Shown in pieces: positions 22,259 to 25,905 of a DNA stretch of 27,593 nucleotides. A program made the translations under genes and the position numbers. The notes beneath the pieces were generated by a model that had not been told where the DNA came from, searched no databases, and saw only the letters and a program-made list of their open reading frames with translations. The stretch lies in the IMG/VR virus record IMGVR_UViG_3300017727_000116, positions 1 through 27,593 of that record; one strand, written 5' to 3'. The DNA comes from a virus. The first letter of the stretch is position 1; every line of letters begins with the position of its first letter.

Positions 22259-22291
22259 TACAATTGAGAAACAAAAATTTATGCCTACGAG

Positions 22292-22309
22292 TTTATACTC
22301 AAGTATAAA
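22292..22309. repeat. Inverted repeat sharing a 16-bp element with 25109-25124
   Basis: TTTATACT-CA-AGTATAAA is a perfect 8+8 inverted repeat downstream of the HNH gene. On the minus strand it is preceded by CTTTTCTTTTATACTT, which recurs exactly at 25124-25109 and is there also followed by AAGTAT. Its role is unknown. Confidence 0.65.
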
Positions 22310-22346
22310 AGAAAAGAAAGAATTTGCAACCTTTTTATAACTTAAG

Positions 22347-22715
22347 TTAATAATTTATATTTTTTCTTTTTTTCATGTGATATAGAATAGGTGCTGGTGG
22401 ATCAATCCAGTCTTCTATTCTATTAAAATTGTTCTCATCATAAAAATCTTGTTGAATATACCATAACTTCCAGTGTTCATGTCCCTTTGATTGGTTACAC
22501 GAACTGCAACAACATACAATATTTTTTGTTGTATCTGCTCCACCTCTACAATGTGGAATAACATGATCTAGTGTTAGATTTTCTTCCGAACCACAATATG
22601 CACATTTATGGTCCCAACTTTCTTTTATTCGGTCTTTCCATAATCGTCGAGCTTCAGATGAACTTGATGTGTATAGATTAAACAAGTATTCATCAGGCGA
22701 TTGGAGAAGATCCAT
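22347..22715 (-). CDS. HNH endonuclease (122 aa)
   Basis: The HNH fold is clear: 'CAYCGSEENLTLDHVIPHCRGGADTTKNIVCCCSSCNQSKG' (~residues 34-74). Two CxxC pairs form the structural zinc site; LDHVIP holds the catalytic His and NIV...CNQSKG the Asn/His part. A short helical N-terminus and a C-terminal 'W' rich tail flank it. The ATG at 22715 is used; an in-frame TTG (22727) would add four residues. It lies alone between a terminator and the next early promoter, as a free-standing (possibly homing) nuclease gene. The upstream ACTAAATA box may serve as its late promoter. Confidence 0.88.
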   Translation of the reverse strand: MDLLQSPDEYLFNLYTSSSSEARRLWKDRIKESWDHKCAYCGSEENLTLDHVIPHCRGGADTTKNIVCCCSSCNQSKGHEHWKLWYIQQDFYDENNFNRIEDWIDPPAPILYHMKKRKNINY

Positions 22716-22735
22716 AAGTGTTCGCAACTTATGAG

Positions 22736-22743
22736 TATTTAGT
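22736..22743 (-). promoter_or_regulatory. Possible late-type box ACTAAATA before the HNH gene
   Basis: The minus strand reads ACTAAATA, 20 nt before the ATG at 22715 and 10 nt past the upstream terminator. It is one base from the NATAAATA motif. No sigma70-type -35/-10 pair is seen here, so this may be the only promoter of the gene. Confidence 0.35.
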
Positions 22744-22753
22744 TTTTAAAGAC

Positions 22754-22782
22754 AAAAAAAGAGAGGGTATGTAACCCTCTCT
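22754..22782 (-). terminator. Intrinsic terminator after the DUF4278-like gene
   Basis: On the minus strand the perfect 8-bp stem AGAGAGGG/CCCTCTCT with a 7-nt loop runs into a T-run. It lies 18 bp past the stop at 22801. Confidence 0.93.
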
Positions 22783-22800
22783 GAAATGTAAGTTAATGAA

Positions 22801-22968
22801 TCACTTAGTATAAGTGCGACCACGATAGCAGAATGTACCGTGAGACTCTTTGTTTTCTACACAACGAGTAGAATACTCAACACCGCGATATGAAGTGTGG
22901 GTAATCTGTGCGTTATGTAATGCAGATGCTTTATTGATCTGCTGCTTTACCATTTGAAGGGTGTTCAT
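22801..22968 (-). CDS. DUF4278-like small protein (55 aa)
   Basis: Residues ~24-54 read 'THTSYRGVEYSTRCVENKESHGTFCYRGRTYTK'. The paired 'YRGv.Y....' and 'yRGrtY' strands are the DUF4278 pattern of cyanobacteria and their phages; no function is established. The ATG at 22968 has AGGAG 7 nt upstream, whereas the longer frame starts inside the upstream 55-aa gene. It is the second and last gene of the riboswitch-controlled unit, followed by a strong terminator. Confidence 0.82.
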   Translation of the reverse strand: MNTLQMVKQQINKASALHNAQITHTSYRGVEYSTRCVENKESHGTFCYRGRTYTK

Positions 22969-23009
22969 GTTGTTACTCCTGAAGTTAGGGTGGTTTAATC
23001 CCCGTTCCT

Positions 23010-23177
23010 TCAGTCGTTTGCGTCCCAATACCACTCACATTCTGGAGCAGAATCCTTTAAGGTTTCTACTAACTCAACCTTTAGTAAATTACTAAGGTTT
23101 GGATTTGCCTCAATCTTTAGCATGATAGCATCAGTTTGAGTGCAAGTGAGTGTTGTATAGAATAATAGTTCTAGCAT
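23010..23177 (-). CDS. Short ORF under the glutamine-type riboswitch (55 aa)
   Basis: The ORF encodes 'MLELLFYTTLTCTQTDAIML' followed by 'KIEANPNLSNLLKVELVETLKDSAPECEWYWDAND'. The Downstream-peptide riboswitch is known for preceding conserved short ORFs of unknown function in cyanobacteria and cyanophages; this fits. The first 12 residues are hydrophobic but lack a basic start, so a signal peptide is doubtful. The rest is an amphipathic helix and a Trp/Asp-rich end. No ribosome site is distinct from the RNA fold: the ATG lies 6 nt after the inverted-repeat strand CCGTTC, so translation is probably what the RNA controls. Confidence 0.78.
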   Translation of the reverse strand: MLELLFYTTLTCTQTDAIMLKIEANPNLSNLLKVELVETLKDSAPECEWYWDAND

Positions 23178-23233
23178 GGGATGAACGGCTCCGTTCCGCG
23201 ACTTACTTGCGTCCGATCTCTCGGATGAACGAC
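23178..23233 (-). promoter_or_regulatory. Glutamine-II (Downstream-peptide) riboswitch
   Basis: On the minus strand the order is as follows. CGTTC (23231-23227) is the 5' side of P1. TCCGA-GAGA-TCGGA is a perfect GNRA-capped hairpin. CGCAAGTAAGTCGCG is the conserved core. GAACG (23196-23192) is the 3' side of P1, and then comes GAGCCGTTCATCCCATG. This is the pattern I know from the Downstream-peptide RNA, which binds L-glutamine. GAACG can pair either with the upstream CGTTC (P1) or with the downstream CGTTC next to the start codon. That gives two exclusive folds suited to translational control. Transcription should start within a few nt of the P1 strand. Confidence 0.85.
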
Positions 23234-23239
23234 AGGTCT

Positions 23240-23268
23240 ATTATAGACCTCATACAGTATTTAGTCAA
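23240..23268 (-). promoter_or_regulatory. Sigma70-type promoter driving the riboswitch unit
   Basis: The minus strand has TTGACT (23268-23263), exactly 17 nt, then TATAAT (23245-23240). The expected start at about 23233 is right at the riboswitch 5' end. The perfect inverted repeat AGGTCTA-TTA-TAGACCT (23234-23250) overlaps the -10 and could bind a repressor. Confidence 0.88.
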
Positions 23269-23355
23269 GAGTAAATGTAATATGAGATACGGTTTTTTTA
23301 TAAAATCCTGAGAAGGTGAAAATTTTGCCGGGAATTTTTGCCCCGATATTTGGAA

Positions 23356-23562
23356 TTAAGAGTCTATTTTAGTTTCAGTATCATCAGCGAGATCTTCAAC
23401 ACCCTTTAACAATTTACTAATAACCTTTTCATTATCATCCATCTTTTTGATTTCAAATAAAGGAGACTTCATATATTTTTTAAGTTTCTTATATTTTTTT
23501 ATCACTTTCTTCATCTCATCTGGATCGATGTTGACGTTCAGTGGTATAGAATTTTCACTCAT
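23356..23562 (-). CDS. Small charged hypothetical protein (68 aa)
   Basis: 'MSENSIPLNVNIDPDEMKKVIKKYKKLKKYMKSPLFEIKKMDDNEKVISKLLKGVEDLADDTETKIDS': a Lys-rich amphipathic helix in the middle, acidic ends. No family recognised. Its ATG overlaps the stop of the upstream 84-aa gene (ATGA). It is the last gene of the glutaredoxin-led operon. No convincing terminator follows; a weak CGGG/CCCG hairpin lies about 20 bp past the stop. Confidence 0.75.
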   Translation of the reverse strand: MSENSIPLNVNIDPDEMKKVIKKYKKLKKYMKSPLFEIKKMDDNEKVISKLLKGVEDLADDTETKIDS

Positions 23563-23813
23563 CGTTTTTTCACTTCTTTTTTTGGTTTGTTACCCCATAG
23601 TTTAGGACTAATTCTTCCCTCTGCTTGTGTTATATTCTTGAAATCACTACGATAGTTGTCATAATAATGATCAAAAATATCAGTTTGTTTTGTTGCTATA
23701 ACAATATCAAATTTAGTTACTCCATCCTGAAGATATTCAATTAGAAATGCACTAGTAGGTAACGAACGATCCTGTGCTTGTGTAGGATCACAATCTTGAT
23801 GTATGATTTTCAT
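23559..23813 (-). CDS. Conserved hypothetical protein (84 aa)
   Basis: 'MKIIHQDCDPTQAQDRSLPTSAFLIEYLQDGVTKFDIVIATKQTDIFDHYYDNYRSDFKNITQAEGRISPKLWGNKPKKEVKKR'. The central strands 'SAFLIEYLQDGVTKFDIVIATKQTDIFDHYYD' and a basic tail are visible; no family is recognised. The ATG at 23813 with an AGAGG site starts 1 nt after the DUF6433-like stop, so the two are co-translated; the longer frame overlaps that gene. Confidence 0.78.
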   Translation of the reverse strand: MKIIHQDCDPTQAQDRSLPTSAFLIEYLQDGVTKFDIVIATKQTDIFDHYYDNYRSDFKNITQAEGRISPKLWGNKPKKEVKKR

Positions 23814-23814
23814 A

Positions 23815-24378
23815 CTAACCTCTTCCACCCCACTTAATATCACTATATGCTTGACTTACAATTTCTTTTGAAATTTTGTATTTTTCTTCAAGTTTCTTAT
23901 CCTTTACAAGGCAAAGAATTTCTGCTTCTAGAGGATGCAAACCCTGAAGAACGTTGATAAACATAGTTTCTCTACGAAGAGAACTTAATGAATCATTTCC
24001 ACCACGAATGAAATTATAAAACTTTTCAAATTCTTTACGAATAGATGAACGACCTTGATCTTGAGATCCAAGAGAGTTTGATCCGAGTTCATTCATCATA
24101 CCAACTGCATCGCTGATATTACCCGTAACAGTGCCGCTAAAAGAGTTTTGCTCTCCTACACTGGCATAAGGAACTTCGCCTGGTGGAAGGGCAGATACAA
24201 GGGTCTCATCAAAGTTCCAGATGAACAATGCTTTAAGAGATGGATGCTCATATTTTTTGAGAAGTTCAACCTTCTTTGCTTTTGATCTTTGCTTTGATAC
24301 AAGTTGAAAAACTTCAAATGCAAAGGGATTAACTGCCAATTCAGTGGTGGAAGTTGTTTTTGTTTTTGTTGTGGGCAT
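23815..24378 (-). CDS. DUF6433-like conserved phage protein (187 aa)
   Basis: 'NPFAFEVFQLVSKQRSKAKKVELLKKYEHPSLKALFIWNFDETLVSALPPGEVPY' is the characteristic beginning of a protein family widespread in T4-like marine phages (DUF6433 as I recall). The second half carries 'IRKEFEKFYNFIRGGNDSLSSLRRETMFINVLQGLHPLEAEILCLVKDKKLEEKYKISKEIVSQAYSDIKWG'. The function is unknown. The 'LHPLEAEILCLVKDKKL' helix followed by 'YKIS.EIV..AY' could be a helix-turn-helix-like end, but I would not claim DNA binding. It belongs to the glutaredoxin-led operon. Confidence 0.82.
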   Translation of the reverse strand: MPTTKTKTTSTTELAVNPFAFEVFQLVSKQRSKAKKVELLKKYEHPSLKALFIWNFDETLVSALPPGEVPYASVGEQNSFSGTVTGNISDAVGMMNELGSNSLGSQDQGRSSIRKEFEKFYNFIRGGNDSLSSLRRETMFINVLQGLHPLEAEILCLVKDKKLEEKYKISKEIVSQAYSDIKWGGRG

Positions 24379-24412
24379 AACTTATAATTAATAAAAAAAA
24401 TTTATTGAGAGG

Positions 24413-24643
24413 TTAATCCTCTTCATCTTCTGCTTCATCGGAAGAAAAGAATCCTTCTTCAAAACGGAGAGCTAGAACTTCGTCAGGAACAACATTACCA
24501 TGTTCATCAAAAAATTCTGGATGCAATCTAGGAGTATCCTGATAATTCATCAAATATTCCCTAGCAACCCACCCACCAATAACACCTATGATTAAAAAAA
24601 GAACGGATACAAGTGAACCGAAAACTAAACTTACTGCTAACAT
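24413..24643 (-). CDS. Small membrane-anchored protein (76 aa)
   Basis: One N-terminal membrane segment (residues ~3-27: AVSLVFGSLVSVLFLIIGVIGGWVA) is followed by 'REYLMNYQDTPRLHPEFFDEHGNVVPDEVLALRFEEGFFSSDEAEDEED'. The 'LHPEF.DE.GN..PDE.LA.RF' stretch recurs in cyanophage hypothetical proteins as I remember; function unknown. The acidic tail is probably cytoplasmic or exposed. A CGGAG site precedes the ATG. It could act at the host membrane during infection. Confidence 0.8.
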   Translation of the reverse strand: MLAVSLVFGSLVSVLFLIIGVIGGWVAREYLMNYQDTPRLHPEFFDEHGNVVPDEVLALRFEEGFFSSDEAEDEED

Positions 24644-24660
24644 TGTTCTACTCCGAGAAA

Positions 24661-24879
24661 TTACTTAATTTTCTTTATATTCAAAGAAAATTCGAAATAG
24701 ATATTTACTTCTCGATTGAAAAAGCAAACTATCTTATTCAAAATTATATGAAATGGTTTTGGTTGCTTTTTTTTACCCTCGTTAAGAATGAATTCAATAC
24801 CACGATTAAAGTGATCTGTAGACTTATTTATGCCTTCTTCAGACGATTTGATGTTTTTTGAGGAATCTGATTGTGTCAA
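24661..24879 (-). CDS. Hypothetical protein with TTG start nested in the glutaredoxin gene (72 aa)
   Basis: 'MTQSDSSKNIKSSEEGINKSTDHFNRGIEFILNEGKKKQPKPFHIILNKIVCFFNREVNIYFEFSLNIKKIK'. The charged N-terminus is followed by strands with a basic end. The frame overlaps the last 41 nt of the glutaredoxin gene. The start is TTG, with AGGAGG 5 nt upstream inside the glutaredoxin coding sequence. An ATG just before it is followed at once by a stop (ATG CGT TGA), so it cannot be the start. It fills the gap between two clear genes in the same direction, which supports it over the opposite-strand frame. Confidence 0.7.
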   Translation of the reverse strand: MTQSDSSKNIKSSEEGINKSTDHFNRGIEFILNEGKKKQPKPFHIILNKIVCFFNREVNIYFEFSLNIKKIK

Positions 24880-25075
24880 CGCATCCTCCTAAATTTTCTT
24901 GATCACATTGTACCTGGGGAAATGTAGATCCTTCTCCAAATTGAGAATAAAATTCTTTTTTGTTGAAGTCTTCATCTAAAGTATAAACTGTAAAGTCTCT
25001 ACCTGTTAATTCTAACACTTGTTTGATTTTATAGCAATGGGGGCAATCACTTTTTGAATAAATTGAAAATTTCAT
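24839..25075 (-). CDS. grx: Glutaredoxin (78 aa)
   Basis: The family is evident: 'MKFSIYSKSDCPHCYKIKQVLELTGRDFTVYTLDEDF' with redox-active CPHC at residues 11-14; 'STFPQVQCDQENLGGCVDTIRFLKK' holds the cis-Pro (TFPQV) and the glutathione-binding GGC-D motif. Size is typical. It supplies electrons for phage ribonucleotide reductase or host redox targets. It is the first gene of a six-gene early operon. Its leader carries the structured RNA and terminator at 25115-25211, so expression may depend on readthrough. No clear ribosome site is seen. Confidence 0.93.
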   Translation of the reverse strand: MKFSIYSKSDCPHCYKIKQVLELTGRDFTVYTLDEDFNKKEFYSQFGEGSTFPQVQCDQENLGGCVDTIRFLKKHQIV

Positions 25076-25108
25076 ATCAACTAAAAAAATTTAAACACAA
25101 TACTTTTT

Positions 25109-25124
25109 AAGTATAAAAGAAAAG
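25109..25124. repeat. 16-bp element also present at 22301-22316
   Basis: AAGTATAAAAGAAAAG occurs exactly in both places (plus strand). Here its minus-strand form supplies the U-rich tail of the terminator and then ATACTT, which can pair with the following AAGTAT. Confidence 0.75.
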
Positions 25125-25139
25125 GGAGGAAAACCTCCC
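25115..25139 (-). terminator. Intrinsic terminator upstream of glutaredoxin
   Basis: On the minus strand GGGAGG-TTTT-CCTCCC is followed by TTTTCTTTT. It ends the candidate small RNA and lies 40 bp before the glutaredoxin ATG. Confidence 0.88.
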
Positions 25140-25211
25140 GAATCTTTCACCAACTACCTTTCTCACCACAGAAAGGATCTTTATTCCCAAAGATACAAGG
25201 ATTATAAAGAT
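25115..25211 (-). ncRNA. Candidate structured small RNA or leader attenuator (~97 nt)
   Basis: Between a perfect promoter and an intrinsic terminator lies no ORF, but three perfect stems follow one another on the minus strand. They are ATCTTT-GGGAAT-AAAGAT (25194-25177), CCTTTCT-GTGGTG-AGAAAGG (25176-25157, directly adjacent), and GGGAGG-TTTT-CCTCCC (25139-25124, the terminator). A 17-nt single-stranded linker (TAGTTGGTGAAAGATTC) joins the last two. It could be a stand-alone small RNA of about 97 nt, or a leader that attenuates the glutaredoxin operon 40 bp further on. I recognise no known RNA family. Confidence 0.55.
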
Positions 25212-25217
25212 ACGAAT

Positions 25218-25246
25218 ATTATACTCTATAAAAAACTAAGTGTCAA
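25218..25246 (-). promoter_or_regulatory. Consensus sigma70 promoter
   Basis: The minus strand has TTGACA (25246-25241), exactly 17 nt, then TATAAT (25223-25218): both hexamers are perfect. The start is expected near 25211. It drives the structured RNA and, on readthrough, the glutaredoxin operon. Confidence 0.92.
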
Positions 25247-25256
25247 CCGGTTGACA
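25241..25256. promoter_or_regulatory. 16-bp palindrome over the -35 (possible operator)
   Basis: TGTCAACCGGTTGACA is a perfect 8+8 palindrome. Its half-site contains the -35 hexamer of the minus promoter and, by symmetry, a TTGACA on the plus strand. It may bind a dimeric regulator, which is inference. Confidence 0.6.
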
Positions 25257-25314
25257 ACATAGAAAATGTTGAGTAGAGTTGCTTTGTTAGTTTTCAAGAC
25301 CAGGTATAGCTTTT

Positions 25315-25902
25315 TTATTCTCTCTTAATCTCTGTTGCCATAAGAAATCCACCAGGTCCATAAGATGTATTATGCATATTGACGTCATGTGCTGCAGTTT
25401 GTGCTTTTGCTTCAATTTTATATGTTACTTTTCCAGTTGTTCCTGGAGTATCAAATCCAAAGATTGGTTTATTTCCCATTGATCTTTGTGTAGTGGTAGA
25501 AACATAAATTGATTCATCATAATTTCCCCCTGACATCAGGGTTTCAATTAATACATCATCTACATATTTTGCTATTCTATATATTACTCCACTCCAATCA
25601 GGAGCACTAGTATTACTAACAATATACCAATGACTAGATCCTTGAATAATAATTCTACTTGTTGCTAGTCTAGGATAAATTGTTATTTCAAAATTAACAC
25701 TATCAGAATCAACATGAGTTCCACCTGTAATTTCGGCGTAATTTTGGTCAAGAGTTTGGCCACCTGAGCTTCGTCTATGCCTTACTGTAGCAATTTGAAG
25801 TACACTACCAGGGGGCATTTTCTCATAAGGAACATGAGCATAGTCAAGTTCTGAGAGTTTCTCTCTCAGATTAAAACTATCTTTATTAACTCTGACTGTC
25901 AT
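25315..25902 (-). CDS. Tail fibre-like structural protein (195 aa)
   Basis: 'MTVRVNKDSFNLREKLSELDYAHVPYEKMPPGSVLQI' is the N-terminal block typical of many cyanophage tail-fibre-like proteins. A strand-rich, Ser/Thr/Gly-rich domain follows ('INFEITIYPRLATSRIIIQGSSHWYIV', 'MGNKPIFGFDTPGTTGKVTYKIEAKA'), ending with 'GPGGFLMATEIKRE'. This layout suggests a short trimeric fibre head. It follows the LamG adhesin gene by 3 bp on the same strand. Role in host binding is inference. Confidence 0.78.
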   Translation of the reverse strand: MTVRVNKDSFNLREKLSELDYAHVPYEKMPPGSVLQIATVRHRRSSGGQTLDQNYAEITGGTHVDSDSVNFEITIYPRLATSRIIIQGSSHWYIVSNTSAPDWSGVIYRIAKYVDDVLIETLMSGGNYDESIYVSTTTQRSMGNKPIFGFDTPGTTGKVTYKIEAKAQTAAHDVNMHNTSYGPGGFLMATEIKRE

Positions 25903-25905
25903 TGA

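Larger units (their letters stand above)
22149..22346. other. Intergenic region before the 58-aa gene
   Basis: No ORF is seen. The part next to the gene is a leader of about 75 nt after the promoter at 22230-22258. Further up lies an 18-bp near-perfect palindrome (22292-22309) that includes a 16-bp sequence repeated at 25109-25124. The remainder is AT-rich without a recognised feature. Confidence 0.7.
25076..25314. other. Intergenic region between the fibre gene and glutaredoxin
   Basis: The 239-bp gap has no ORF with a start and ribosome site. It holds, on the minus strand, a consensus promoter with palindrome, two adjacent hairpins and an intrinsic terminator (each listed separately), then an AT-rich stretch leading to the glutaredoxin ATG. 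Confidence 0.85.

Noticed and set aside
23323-23345. Terminator after the 68-aa gene
   Set aside because: Only a 4-bp CGGG/CCCG stem with a 9-nt loop and an A-rich rather than T-rich follow-up; too weak to call.
24613-24861. Plus-strand 82-aa frame
   Set aside because: Opposite a minus-strand frame with a strong ribosome site and operon context; hydrophobic, Phe/Leu-rich translation typical of an antisense shadow.
25251-25279. Plus-strand promoter from the palindrome (TTGACA-17-TAGAGT)
   Set aside because: The TTGACA is forced by palindrome symmetry and the -10 (TAGAGT) is poor; downstream on the plus strand there is only antisense of fibre genes.
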